This document shows positions 41,555 through 50,708 of a stretch of DNA of 64,000 bases, one piece after another. The stretch lies in assembly GCA_965212165.1 (NCBI GenBank), contig OZ243096.1:1860001-1924000 (forward strand), given 5' to 3'. This stretch comes from RHLJ01 sp965212165 (GTDB lineage: Bacteria > Bacteroidota > Rhodothermia > Balneolales > Balneolaceae). The notes under the pieces were generated by a model that was not told the origin of the DNA, ran no database searches, and saw only the letters and a list, made by a program, of their open reading frames with translations. Every line of letters starts with the position of its first letter. Position 1 is the first letter of the stretch. The translations under genes were made by a program, and so were the position numbers.

Positions 41555-42994
41555 CTAATCGACTTCTGCTAAGCCTGCTTCATATAATTTCTTCTTTGTA
41601 TTTCGACCAATTACACCATCACTTGAAAGTCCAAATTTCTCCTGAAATTTAATTAAGGCTTCTGTACTTTTGGTTCCCCAGATTCCATCAACTTTTATAT
41701 TCTCATCTATAGTTGCTTTAAGTGCTGATTGGAAAATTTTTATTTCTTCAGAACTAAAATCACTTGTTCTATTACTTAAACTTAGTTCTGTATAATAATC
41801 GGATAAAATTTGATCTTTATATTCATTAAAATCACTTTCATCAAGTTCTTTTGAAGTAATAAAGTCCTTAACAGAAGTAGTTTTGGTTTTATAATAAAAC
41901 TCTTTCAATAGCATATTTTCTTCCAAAAATAGAAGTAACATTTTAACATTATTGAGATTGGCAGAATCATTATCCATTTGACTAATTAGCAAGTCTAGGG
42001 TCACATGTTTGTATTGATCGAATCTCCAATTTGCTAGTGGTTTTAAGTAATTGTCTTTCCACATAGAGCGTTCATACAAGCTTGCAAAACCTTCATTTTT
42101 CCAAAATGGGACTGGTCCTGTATCATCTTGAAATATTAAAGCATGCATCATTTCATGCAAAAGTGTTCCATATCCAACATTACCACCCGTTGATACTATC
42201 AAGTTATCAGATGGGTTAAAGAAACCAAGAAAGGCATCATATTCTTGAAAAGAACTTTCTTTATATATCTGGTTGGTTAAATTTGTTAGATCATTTGGGT
42301 ACTCTCCTATTAATATGGTGATATAATATTCTGGATCGGTTTCAAAAATTGTTTTTTTAAAAAAACTATAAAAATCTAATACCCCCTTTTTGTAGTGTTC
42401 ATCAGCAGAGCGGGAATCAGTTGTATAAACTAGAAATGGAAATTCTATGTATGGATCATTTAGCGAATATTCTGATAATTTATTGATAATATAAGATTCT
42501 TCATTTTTTTTAGCAGGAGATAACTCACTAAAATAGGTAGTAGGTTTGAATTCTCTTTTATAGAGTTGTCTACCTTTCATGGTGAATTCAATATTAGTAC
42601 TAACTTCAACTCTAGTACTTCTAGATGCTAAAACTCTCTGTTCATTTATTTTTTCTTTACATAGAGATTCATATTCGTCAATATTATATTTCTCTTGGTC
42701 GATGTCAGTTTTTTTAATTTCATTGATCCATTTAATTGCTGATTCATAATCTTCTAAATAAATATCAGTAACAATTAATGTGATAAGTAAAGTCTTATAA
42801 GTAGGGGTAATCTTATAAGCTTCGAGCAGATAATCTTTTTTTGCTTCTATAATTTCAGATAATGAAGCATTTTCTTTGTTATATACTTCTTTAAACTTAG
42901 AAACGTATTCTTTTGAAAGCTCATTATTGTTTTGAGCAAGAATTGTTGAAGGAATAAGAAAGCAAAAGATTATTGTAGTGAGCCTAATCATCAT
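41555..42994 (-). CDS. Exported zinc metallopeptidase with peptidoglycan-binding domain
   Basis: The chosen ATG (42992-42994) gives 479 residues with a signal peptide (IRLTTIIFCFLIPSTILAQ). A TTG 9 bp upstream is the alternative. The centre has an HExxH motif (TLLHEMMHALIF, His280/Glu281/His284) and the third ligand Glu in KNEGFASLYER (about 301), the layout of a gluzincin (peptidase MA-like). The C-terminus is a PG_binding_1 domain (about residues 415-475: GIWGTKSTEALIKFQEKFG). It probably acts on periplasmic proteins while bound to peptidoglycan. It overlaps the preceding membrane-protein gene by 11 bp. Confidence 0.82.
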   Translation of the reverse strand: MMIRLTTIIFCFLIPSTILAQNNNELSKEYVSKFKEVYNKENASLSEIIEAKKDYLLEAYKITPTYKTLLITLIVTDIYLEDYESAIKWINEIKKTDIDQEKYNIDEYESLCKEKINEQRVLASRSTRVEVSTNIEFTMKGRQLYKREFKPTTYFSELSPAKKNEESYIINKLSEYSLNDPYIEFPFLVYTTDSRSADEHYKKGVLDFYSFFKKTIFETDPEYYITILIGEYPNDLTNLTNQIYKESSFQEYDAFLGFFNPSDNLIVSTGGNVGYGTLLHEMMHALIFQDDTGPVPFWKNEGFASLYERSMWKDNYLKPLANWRFDQYKHVTLDLLISQMDNDSANLNNVKMLLLFLEENMLLKEFYYKTKTTSVKDFITSKELDESDFNEYKDQILSDYYTELSLSNRTSDFSSEEIKIFQSALKATIDENIKVDGIWGTKSTEALIKFQEKFGLSSDGVIGRNTKKKLYEAGLAEVD

Positions 42995-43346
42995 CTTCTT
43001 CAATTTCAGGAATTAATGGTTTAATGTTGTCTGCCTGATCAGAATCTTGTTGAAAATTTTCTGATGCTGCTGAAGTAGACTTTGTATTCATGGTAAATGG
43101 TTTCTGAACAGTAATTGACCAAATAATTATTGCTGATCCCATTAATACAAAAAATCCACCAGGACTTGCAGATTTTAATTTGGTACTAAAACCCTTCCCC
43201 GAAAAGCCAAAATCAATTTCACCAGAGATACCTCGAACAAGTGTATCATGACCTAGTTTTACAATTTTATATCCAAGAATAAAAGCAACCACTTTTAGAA
43301 CAAGAATTGAAATCATAAATGAGATAGCTAATAATGTTTCTTCCAT
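42984..43346 (-). CDS. Two-helix membrane protein coupled to the metallopeptidase
   Basis: A 120-residue protein with hydrophobic helices at about residues 5-29 and 65-80, a Gly/Ser-rich linker between (GEIDFGFSGKGFS) and an acidic C-terminal tail (PLIPEIEEDDD). It is not a family I recognise. Its stop region overlaps the metallopeptidase start, so the two are translationally coupled. I infer a membrane partner or anchor for the peptidase. Confidence 0.65.
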   Translation of the reverse strand: MEETLLAISFMISILVLKVVAFILGYKIVKLGHDTLVRGISGEIDFGFSGKGFSTKLKSASPGGFFVLMGSAIIIWSITVQKPFTMNTKSTSAASENFQQDSDQADNIKPLIPEIEEDDD

Positions 43347-43642
43347 ATCGATAGTTTTTATTTTGATATATAATAGAATATAGAATTAAGCATATCAAAG
43401 ATTATATAAATTATCTACTTATCTAAATATTTTATGTTCTAATAAAATCATGATTAGAAACTTTACAACACCTTTATTCTAAACACGAATTCTCACCAAT
43501 CTCATATTACTATGACTAAAGAGTAGAATTCAAGTAAGTCTGAGGCTTACATTGGGGAAAAGAGAAATGATAAAATCATATTAAATTGATATGAATGGGA
43601 AGTTTAAAGCTTCAATAGCTAAGTGTTTTAAGTCATACACTT

Positions 43643-43751
43643 AAAATATCCTGAAATTTATTAGTTTCAGAAATAACACCAATTTTAGTCACAAAAAAAG
43701 CCTCTATAAAAGAGGCTTTTTAATATCAGAATTAGTCAAAATATCCTGAAA
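43643..43751. repeat. 14-bp direct repeat flanking the ilv terminator
   Basis: AAAATATCCTGAAA occurs at 43643-43656 and again at 43738-43751, in the same orientation. The two copies flank the ilvC terminator. This may be a small duplication or a paired binding site. No other copy was noticed in the window. Confidence 0.4.
43693..43720 (-). terminator. Rho-independent terminator of the ilvDBNC operon
   Basis: Read on the minus strand, AAAAGCCTCT (43711-43720) pairs perfectly with AGAGGCTTTT (43696-43705) around a 5-base loop and runs into seven U residues. It lies 50 bp after the ilvC stop, so it ends the operon. Confidence 0.92.
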
Positions 43752-43770
43752 CGATACAGAATCTACTGAC

Positions 43771-44817
43771 TCAATTATTCTCTGGTCTCAATGTTCTCAC
43801 TGTTTTACCAGCTCTCCACATTTCAGAATCACGGAGTTCTTTGAGTTCTTCTTCGAGTCCAGCTCTGTAGTCTTCTTTAGAGTTTGCATCAATTGATTTC
43901 TGAGCTTCATTGCCTGCAGCTACTTCATTATATAGTTTTTCAAATACTGGTTTTGTAGCATCACGGAATGGTTTCCACCAATCCAAAGCACCGCGTTGTG
44001 CAGTAGTGGAGCAATTGGCATACATCCAATCCATTCCATTCTCTGCAACAAGCGGCATCAATGATTGAGTGAGTTCCTCTACAGTTTCGTTAAACGCCTC
44101 AGAAGGGGAGTGACCGTTAGCACGAAGTACTTCATATTGAGCTGCGAATATCCCTTGAATAGCTCCCATTAAGGTTCCACGTTCTCCAGTCAAATCTGAG
44201 TAGACTTCCTTTCTAAAATCTGTTTTGAATAAATAACCTGAACCAACACCAATTCCCAAGGCAACTACACGATCAAAGGCATTCCCAGTTGCATCTTGGA
44301 AGATTGCAAAGCTGGAGTTTAAACCACGTCCTTCTAAAAACATTCTACGAAGTGAAGTGCCTGAGCCTTTTGGAGCAACTAGGATTACATCTACATCATC
44401 AGGTGGGATGATATTTGTTCGTTCTTTGTACGTGATCCCAAATCCATGAGAAAAATACAACGCTTTACCAGGAGTAAGATGTTTCTTAATAGTTGGCCAT
44501 AGTGTTATTTGTCCAGCATCAGAAAGTAGATATTGAATCACAGTTCCTTTTTTACAGGCTTCCTCAATCTCAAAAAGAGTCTCGCCAGGCACCCAACCGT
44601 CAGCGACAGCTTTATCCCAAGTTTTTGATTCCTTACGTTGCCCAATAATTACATTAAAGCCATTATCCTTCAAATTAAATGCCTGTCCAGGACCTTGAAC
44701 TCCATAGCCAATCACGGCAATGGTTTCATCTTTCATGGTTTCTTGGGCTTTCGCTAAAGGAAATTCTTCCCGTGTTACTACTTCTTCTTCAACTCCGCCA
44801 AAATTTAAAAGTGCCAT
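43771..44817 (-). CDS. ilvC: Ketol-acid reductoisomerase (class I)
   Basis: IlvC isomerises and reduces acetolactate and acetohydroxybutyrate in valine and isoleucine synthesis. The N-terminal NADPH fold has AVIGYGVQGPGQAFNLKD. The metal-binding segment is YSDLTGERGTLMGA, with Asp and Glu. The knotted domain segment CSTTAQRGALDWW is present. It is 348 residues, a class I short form. It is the last gene of ilvD-ilvB-ilvN-ilvC; the gap to ilvN is 47 bp. Confidence 0.96.
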   Translation of the reverse strand: MALLNFGGVEEEVVTREEFPLAKAQETMKDETIAVIGYGVQGPGQAFNLKDNGFNVIIGQRKESKTWDKAVADGWVPGETLFEIEEACKKGTVIQYLLSDAGQITLWPTIKKHLTPGKALYFSHGFGITYKERTNIIPPDDVDVILVAPKGSGTSLRRMFLEGRGLNSSFAIFQDATGNAFDRVVALGIGVGSGYLFKTDFRKEVYSDLTGERGTLMGAIQGIFAAQYEVLRANGHSPSEAFNETVEELTQSLMPLVAENGMDWMYANCSTTAQRGALDWWKPFRDATKPVFEKLYNEVAAGNEAQKSIDANSKEDYRAGLEEELKELRDSEMWRAGKTVRTLRPENN

Positions 44818-44864
44818 TCTATATGTTCGTTTATGTTAGTGAGTTTCAATTTTTGATATTCTGT

Positions 44865-45410
44865 TTAAGCTGGTAAATCTTCAATTACTTTTTCTACCAG
44901 TTTTCCAAGTCCATATTCTTCACGAGATACAGCTATTCTTCCAGATCTAACAAATTCGTTTATACCATAAGGTTTTAGTTCATCAAATAAGGCTTTGGTT
45001 TCTCTTCGATAACCTGCCTTTTCAATAACAACAAAATCCTTTTCAATAGTTAAGAACCTAGCGCTGTGTTCTCGTACAATGCGTTCAACTTCAAGACCAT
45101 TTGTAAGTGATTCTGTACGGATTTTATAAAGTGCTAATTCTTGCTGAACTACCTCTTTCTTTTTATAGTAATCTGCTTTTAATACTTCCACTTGTTTATC
45201 GATCTGTTTCACAACTTTTCGAACTGCTTCCTCAGTTTCAGTAACCGCAATTGTGAACCTATGAATATTTTCCATCTCACTCTCTGAAGCGGTGAGACTT
45301 TCGATATTAATTTTCCGCTTAGTAAAAATGATAGTTAATCTATGGAGAAGACCAACATTGTTTTCAGTATATGCGGTAATAGTGAATTCTTGTTTATCCA
45401 TATCTGTCAT
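44865..45410 (-). CDS. ilvN: Acetolactate synthase small (regulatory) subunit
   Basis: A 181-residue regulatory subunit with an N-terminal ACT domain (ITAYTENNVGLLHRLTIIF and INIESLTASES) that normally binds valine for feedback inhibition. A C-terminal ALS_ss_C domain follows (IVREHSARFLTIEKDF). Its start overlaps the ilvB stop by 4 bp, ensuring coupled expression with the catalytic subunit. Confidence 0.95.
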   Translation of the reverse strand: MTDMDKQEFTITAYTENNVGLLHRLTIIFTKRKINIESLTASESEMENIHRFTIAVTETEEAVRKVVKQIDKQVEVLKADYYKKKEVVQQELALYKIRTESLTNGLEVERIVREHSARFLTIEKDFVVIEKAGYRRETKALFDELKPYGINEFVRSGRIAVSREEYGLGKLVEKVIEDLPA

Positions 45411-47146
45411 TCTAATCTTATTTCTGCAACGCCCGAACCACTTGGAACCATTGGGAATACATTATTTTCTTTTCCAACCATCACTTCCAAAAAGTAAGAA
45501 CCGTCATAATTAATGAACTCTTCTACAGCTGCATCTAGTTCTACACGCTGTGTTACTTTGTTCGCTTTGATATAGAATCCTTCAGCTAAAGCCTGGAAAT
45601 TGGGGTTTTCCATATTGGTAGATGAATAGCGTTTATCAAAAAATAGTTGTTGCCATTGTCGCACCATTCCTAAAAACTCATTGTTAAGTAAAAGTACTTT
45701 TACCTTTGCTCCAGTTTGATGTACAGTCGCCATTTCTTGAAGTGTCATTTGGAATCCTCCATCACCCACAACAGCAATAACAGTGCGTTCTGGTGCACCA
45801 AGTTGCGCGCCAAGAGCTGCAGGTAGCCCAAAACCCATTGTTCCGAGTCCACCAGAGGTGATATTACTTTTTGATTTTATGAACTTAGTATAACGACAAG
45901 CAACCATTTGGTGTTGGCCAACATCGGTTACTAATACAGCATCACCACCTGTTTTTTCATTAATAATCCGAATCACTTCTCCCATGGTAAGGATTTCTGT
46001 TTTTGGATGAAGTTCATCTTCAATAACCTTTTCCTGTTCTAAAGCATCGCAATCTTTAAACTTCTGTAGCCAAGGTTCATGACTAGCAGGATTTATATAT
46101 TTAATAAGTTCAGTTAGTGACTCTTTTGCATCACCAAGAACTGGAATATCAGCTGGTACATTTTTGTTGATTTCAGCCGGATCAATTTCTAGATGAATTA
46201 CTTTAGCTTGTTTGGCATACTTGGAAAGGTTGCCAGTTACTCGGTCATCAAACCTCATTCCAATCGCTATTAATACATCACATTCATTAGTGAGAAGGTT
46301 AGGCCCATAATTGCCATGCATTCCTAACATTCCGACATTGAGTGGATGGTCTGTTTCAAGAGCTGATAAGCCCATAATTGTCCATGCGGATGGAATTCCA
46401 GCTTTTTCAATAAAGGTTTTAAATTCAGTTTCAGCATTTGATAAAATCACACCTTGCCCAAATAAAACGTAAGGGCGTTTAGCAGAATTAATCAATTCAG
46501 CTGCTTCTTTAACTTTTTCAATATCCAACGTTGGTTTTGGAATATAACTTCGAACGGATGTACATTTTTTATAGTCAAAATCTAGCTCATTAAATTGTGC
46601 ATCTTTGGTGATGTCGACCAAAACTGGACCAGGTCGGCCAGAACGAGCAATGTAGAATGCTTTAGCTAATGCATCTGGTATTTCTTCAGCTTTAGTAACT
46701 TGATAATTCCATTTAGTTACGGGCATTGAGATTCCAATTATATCTGTTTCTTGAAATGCATCGCTTCCCAAAAGGGCAGATGGAACTTGACCAGTTATGC
46801 AAACCATTGGAGTAGAATCTATTTGAGCATCCGCTATACCAGTAATTAAATTCGTAGCTCCTGGACCTGAAGTGGCTAAACATACACCTACTTTATTACC
46901 AACTCTAGCATAACCCTGGGCGGCGTGTGTTGCTCCTTGTTCATGTCTAGCAAGAACGTGTTTGATTTCATTTTGATGATCATATAAAGCATCGTACACA
47001 GGCATAATTGCACCACCGGGATATCCAAAAACTAAATCTACACCTTCTTCAATCAAAATACGCACGACTGCTTCAGCACCGTTAATGCGTTCTGTTGTTG
47101 AAGTCTTTTTAGTATCGATTTTATCTGGTGTTTCTACAGTTGCCAT
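45407..47146 (-). CDS. ilvB: Acetolactate synthase large (catalytic) subunit
   Basis: A thiamine-diphosphate enzyme that condenses pyruvate with pyruvate or 2-oxobutanoate. Motifs are FGYPGGAIMPVYDAL, the catalytic Glu in ARHEQGATHAAQGYA, and the ThDP/Mg site VVGDGGFQMTLQEMATV followed by LLLNNEFLG. The start chosen is the ATG at 47144-47146 (579 residues), 19 bp after the ilvD stop, with an A/T-rich leader. An upstream ATG at 47176 would add ten residues and overlap ilvD by 11 bp; both are possible. Confidence 0.94.
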   Translation of the reverse strand: MATVETPDKIDTKKTSTTERINGAEAVVRILIEEGVDLVFGYPGGAIMPVYDALYDHQNEIKHVLARHEQGATHAAQGYARVGNKVGVCLATSGPGATNLITGIADAQIDSTPMVCITGQVPSALLGSDAFQETDIIGISMPVTKWNYQVTKAEEIPDALAKAFYIARSGRPGPVLVDITKDAQFNELDFDYKKCTSVRSYIPKPTLDIEKVKEAAELINSAKRPYVLFGQGVILSNAETEFKTFIEKAGIPSAWTIMGLSALETDHPLNVGMLGMHGNYGPNLLTNECDVLIAIGMRFDDRVTGNLSKYAKQAKVIHLEIDPAEINKNVPADIPVLGDAKESLTELIKYINPASHEPWLQKFKDCDALEQEKVIEDELHPKTEILTMGEVIRIINEKTGGDAVLVTDVGQHQMVACRYTKFIKSKSNITSGGLGTMGFGLPAALGAQLGAPERTVIAVVGDGGFQMTLQEMATVHQTGAKVKVLLLNNEFLGMVRQWQQLFFDKRYSSTNMENPNFQALAEGFYIKANKVTQRVELDAAVEEFINYDGSYFLEVMVGKENNVFPMVPSGSGVAEIRLE

Positions 47147-47165
47147 ATTGTTAGATTTTTGGCAG

Positions 47166-48845
47166 TTAAAATTCATCGGTTACACAGCCTTCTGAGGCAG
47201 ATGAAACAGTTTTAGCATATTTATATAATTGTCCACGTTGTTCCTTAAGCGGTGGTTCTTTCCACTCTGCACGTCGTAAAGCTAGTTCCTCATCACTAAG
47301 ATCAACGTGAATTTCATTTTTATCAGCATCAATCCTGATATGATCTCCATCTTTAACTAACGCGATGTTTCCACCAACTTGTGCTTCGGGCGTTACGTGT
47401 CCCACAACAAATCCATGAGAACCACCAGAGAAACGACCATCTGTTATAAGGGCTACATCTTTTCCGAGACCTGCGCCCATTATAGCAGAAGTAGGCTTTA
47501 ACATTTCTGGCATTCCGGGTCCACCTTTTGGACCAACATATCTTATTACAATCACGTCACCTTTCTGTACTTTCCCTTCGCTAATGCCATCATTTGCATC
47601 TTCTTCGCTATCAAAAACTCGGGCAGAGCCAGAAAAAGCTAGACCTTCTTTACCTGTGATTTTAGCAACTGATCCTTCTGAAGCTAGATTGCCATATAAA
47701 ACCTGAATATGTCCACTTTCTTTAATTGGGTTATCAATTTTATGAATCACGTCCTGATCAAGTTGAAAAGGCTCAACTTTAGCTAAATTTTCAGCTATCG
47801 TTTTTCCAGTAACTGTAAGGCAATCACCATGAATCATACCTTTTTCAAGCATATACTTCATAACCGCAGGAATTCCACCCACTTTGTGGAGGTCTTCCAT
47901 TACATATTTCCCACTTGGTTTTAGATCACCTAAAAATGGAGTTGTATCACTAATATGTTGGAAATCCTTGAGTTTAAAATCAATATCCGCAGCTTTCGCA
48001 ATTGCGAGCATATGTAACACAGCATTTGTTGAACCACCAAGTACAGTAACTAATCTAAAAGCATTTTCTAGTGATTTTTTCGTCAGTATGTCCTTCGGTT
48101 TAATATCTTTTTCAAGAAGTGTATATAAATGCTTTCCTACTTCCTCACATTCAATAACTTTTAAGCTGTTAGTAGCTGGATTTGAAGAGTTATAAGGAAG
48201 AGTTAAGCCCATTGCTTCAATAGCAGATGCCATTGTATTAGCCGTATACATGCCACCACAAGCACCTGGGCCAGGGCAAGAATTCATTACAATATCTTTG
48301 AATTCTTGGTCATCAATTGAACCTGAAACTTTTTGTCCCCAAGCCTCAAAAGCCGAGACAACATCTAATTTTTTACCATTATGATGTCCTGGAGCAATTG
48401 TTCCACCATAAACCATAATTGCAGGTCGGTTAATCCTTAGCATTGCCATAACCGCACCTGGCATGTTTTTATCACAACCTACAATAGCAGCCATTCCATC
48501 GTAGCTCATTCCCTTAACAACAGATTCCATTGAGTCTGCAATTAAATCACGTGATGGAAGAGAATAGCGCATTCCAGGAGTTCCCATAGAAATACCATCA
48601 CTTATACCAATAGTATTAAAAATTAGTCCTGTTAGATTTGATGAGTTCACTCCACGTTTTACATGAACAGCTAAATCATTTAGATGCATATTACATGGAT
48701 TACCTTCATAACCTGTGCTTGCAATACCAATCATTGGTTTTTTAAGATCATCATCACTTAAACCAAGCGCATGTAACATTGCTTGAGCAGCTGGTTGTGA
48801 ACCATCTTGAGTAATGTGCTTGCTGTATTTATTGAGTTCTGGCAT
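47166..48845 (-). CDS. ilvD: Dihydroxy-acid dehydratase
   Basis: IlvD dehydrates dihydroxy acids to 2-oxoisovalerate or 2-oxo-3-methylvalerate using an iron-sulfur cluster. Cluster cysteines are in VGCDKNMPG and NSCPGPGACGGMYTANTM. The active-site segment RFSGGSHGFVVGHVTPEA is present. The length is 559 residues. It is the first structural gene of the ilv operon and lies directly behind a predicted attenuator (leader ORF at 48924-49001 and hairpin at 48869-48902). Confidence 0.97.
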   Translation of the reverse strand: MPELNKYSKHITQDGSQPAAQAMLHALGLSDDDLKKPMIGIASTGYEGNPCNMHLNDLAVHVKRGVNSSNLTGLIFNTIGISDGISMGTPGMRYSLPSRDLIADSMESVVKGMSYDGMAAIVGCDKNMPGAVMAMLRINRPAIMVYGGTIAPGHHNGKKLDVVSAFEAWGQKVSGSIDDQEFKDIVMNSCPGPGACGGMYTANTMASAIEAMGLTLPYNSSNPATNSLKVIECEEVGKHLYTLLEKDIKPKDILTKKSLENAFRLVTVLGGSTNAVLHMLAIAKAADIDFKLKDFQHISDTTPFLGDLKPSGKYVMEDLHKVGGIPAVMKYMLEKGMIHGDCLTVTGKTIAENLAKVEPFQLDQDVIHKIDNPIKESGHIQVLYGNLASEGSVAKITGKEGLAFSGSARVFDSEEDANDGISEGKVQKGDVIVIRYVGPKGGPGMPEMLKPTSAIMGAGLGKDVALITDGRFSGGSHGFVVGHVTPEAQVGGNIALVKDGDHIRIDADKNEIHVDLSDEELALRRAEWKEPPLKEQRGQLYKYAKTVSSASEGCVTDEF

Positions 48846-48868
48846 TCGTGTATTAAAAATTATGCGTC

Positions 48869-48902
48869 AAAAAAAAAAGCCTTCCGGGTTTGGGAAGGCT
48901 TT
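48869..48902 (-). terminator. Intrinsic terminator inside the ilv leader (attenuator)
   Basis: On the minus strand AAAGCCTTCC (48893-48902) pairs perfectly with GGAAGGCTTT (48876-48885) around the loop CAAACCC, followed by an uninterrupted U-run (ten U, 48869-48878, three of them in the stem). It lies 24-57 bp upstream of the ilvD start and after the leader ORF, so it must be bypassed for the operon to be expressed. Its 5' arm can alternatively pair with the leader segment 48931-48941. Confidence 0.9.
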
Positions 48903-48923
48903 GTCAGTTTCTAAATCAGAAAA

Positions 48924-49001
48924 TCAACATAAAGCTTTCCCTGGTCGGTATGGAATACCAATGACTTGAATAATGACCAAAGAAATGACAGCTGATAGCA
49001 T
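48924..49001 (-). CDS. Predicted ilv leader peptide
   Basis: A 25-codon ORF (ATG at 48999-49001, TGA at 48924-48926) upstream of ilvD. It begins MLSAVISLVIIQVIGIP, containing five Ile, three Val and two Leu codons in the first 16 positions, followed by YRPGKALC. Eleven of 25 residues are branched-chain amino acids. It ends 22 nt before an intrinsic terminator and overlaps the antiterminator arm. This matches ilv leader peptides of ribosome-mediated attenuation, such as ilvL. No Shine-Dalgarno is visible, which is usual for many genes in this window. Confidence 0.82.
   Translation of the reverse strand: MLSAVISLVIIQVIGIPYRPGKALC
48931..48941 (-). promoter_or_regulatory. Predicted antiterminator arm in the ilv leader
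   Basis: GGGAAAGCTTT (minus strand, leader codons 21-24) can pair with AAAGCCTTCCC (48892-48902), the 5' arm of the terminator, at ten of eleven positions with one A-C mismatch. It begins 12 nt downstream of the last Ile codon (codon 16). A ribosome stalled on the Ile/Val codons would leave it free, while one at the stop codon would cover it. This is the switch element of a classical attenuator. Confidence 0.75.
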
Positions 49002-49104
49002 GAGTTATTAATTTTCTTATGGGTTCAAATAAATAACTATTAAGATCTAATATCAAGAAGCAGATCGAATAAATAATTGGATTGATGGGATGGCCAAAAT
49101 AGAA

Positions 49105-50652
49105 TTAATGGCTATTTCTTGGTTTAAACTTGCTTTTAATTACTTCCTGAACAGGTTTATTATCAATTTTAGATTCTAACCATGATATGATGTCCAAATA
49201 TAAAAATGCTCTTCGTTGATATGGCTTTTCCTGTATCTCAAGTAGTTTTTCTCTTAAATCCTTGAACTTATTTTGCAAGTCATTTGGCTTTGTTGAAGTC
49301 AAATTTCTAATAAACTTAAGAATTTCCTCCTGAACAGAGTTTAAATCATTCATTTTAATGATAAAGCGATAAGTAGACCGTACCTGGTAATCAAGATGGG
49401 TTTGATTACCTAGTTCAAAATGAGCGATTAAATTCAAGATTCTAGCAAAACAGTGAATATCTTCTCTGAGCCTTGGATCAGGATAATTGATAATTTTATT
49501 TAAATAGGAAATTGCATGCTCAAATTTACCAGCTCCAAAATATAAACAGGCTATTTTATAGTAGAAGACAAGGACTCTATGAGGATCAATTCGACTTTCA
49601 AACTTATCAATTTCTTTTGTAAGCTTAGGAATTATTGCAATTCCCTGAGTGAAAGTCCCTGAAATAAAATGCTGATTAATTAATGAGGTATAGTAATATT
49701 GAAAGCCTAAAGTCTGTAGGTTTTCGTTTGAACGTGTAGGAGGATTTTCTAGAAATTCTTTAAGTTTTTTAACTTCTTGTTCATGCTTTTCATAATGTCC
49801 TAATATGAAAAGAGCTTCTAATAGAACATGGAAACCTTTTAAATACCAGATCGATTCAAGCTCAAGCATTTCTGGGTTTTTTCGAAAGTGTTCGACCCAT
49901 TTCTGAGCATATCTATATTGCATCAAAAAATCTTGAACAATTAAGCTATACCATGCATAGGATACATTTAAATAATGTTTTTCGAAAAAACCTATACCCT
50001 CTAAATTTATATTTGATAGGGCTTTATTAAAGAATTTTTCAGTAATGTCGAAATCTTGCTCACTACGAACATGGCCAGCTTTAATATAAATACCATACAA
50101 CCTAAGCGATAGATTTGATAGTGCATGATAGCGATCAACGGAACGAACTGACTCTTCTGTTTCCTCAATAAGCTGATCAGCTCTATTTCTAAGACTACGT
50201 GTTATATATTGTGATTCAATTAATTTCTCAAATCCAAGAATTTCAGTAGTCAATGTGATTCTATAATTTTGATAAGACAAAGCTTTTGCTTTTTCAAGGA
50301 TCTTTAAACTTTGTTTATAAAGCCCTTTATCATAAAGTATCCGTGCATGGTCAATCTGTTCACGAATTTGGATGTCAATATTGTGGTTTATGTAGCTGAG
50401 TCTAAGGCTTGTAAGAATTTGTTTATAAAGATGTGCCTTAAGATTCGAAAGTTGAGATTTCTTAAGGTCAGTAATCTTAGTTATGATATAATCTTCATCA
50501 TATTCTTTGGCTTTATCAATAGCATCGAAAAGCTGAATAAATTTGGCATCATCTGTACTATTCCTTAGCGCGTAAATCTTGAAACTGCGTTTTTCAGCCT
50601 TTGAGAGTGATTTAATTAACTGAAAAAGATGATCATTTGGTTGGTTGGCCAT
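49105..50652 (-). CDS. Large helical-repeat protein, unknown function
   Basis: A 515-residue, mostly helical protein starting MANQPNDHLFQLIKSLSKAE. It has regular Tyr- and Leu-rich helical pairs resembling tetratricopeptide-like repeats (YDKGLYKQSLKILEKAKAL; KFEHAISYLNKIINYPD). No catalytic motif or signal peptide is seen, so it is cytoplasmic. Proteins of this kind occur in Bacteroidota-like genomes as hypothetical proteins. Its stop lies 103 bp upstream of the ilv leader ORF on the same strand, so read-through into the ilv leader is possible. Confidence 0.7.
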   Translation of the reverse strand: MANQPNDHLFQLIKSLSKAEKRSFKIYALRNSTDDAKFIQLFDAIDKAKEYDEDYIITKITDLKKSQLSNLKAHLYKQILTSLRLSYINHNIDIQIREQIDHARILYDKGLYKQSLKILEKAKALSYQNYRITLTTEILGFEKLIESQYITRSLRNRADQLIEETEESVRSVDRYHALSNLSLRLYGIYIKAGHVRSEQDFDITEKFFNKALSNINLEGIGFFEKHYLNVSYAWYSLIVQDFLMQYRYAQKWVEHFRKNPEMLELESIWYLKGFHVLLEALFILGHYEKHEQEVKKLKEFLENPPTRSNENLQTLGFQYYYTSLINQHFISGTFTQGIAIIPKLTKEIDKFESRIDPHRVLVFYYKIACLYFGAGKFEHAISYLNKIINYPDPRLREDIHCFARILNLIAHFELGNQTHLDYQVRSTYRFIIKMNDLNSVQEEILKFIRNLTSTKPNDLQNKFKDLREKLLEIQEKPYQRRAFLYLDIISWLESKIDNKPVQEVIKSKFKPRNSH

Positions 50653-50708
50653 TGTAAGAAAAAAAGCTTTTAAATAAATATAAGTCTAATAAAAATAATT
50701 AATTGAAT

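Larger units (their letters stand above)
43347..43770. other. Intergenic region between ilvC and the metallopeptidase operon
   Basis: A 424-bp AT-rich region with no convincing gene. It holds the ilv operon terminator (43693-43720), a 14-bp direct repeat (43643-43656 and 43738-43751), and a weak dyad TAAGTGT / ACACTTA near 43620-43642. The promoter of the metallopeptidase pair should lie near 43350-43450. Confidence 0.5.

Noticed and set aside
47884..48195. 103-codon open frame antisense to ilvD
   Set aside because: It is the complement of conserved ilvD codons, with no start context or family features.
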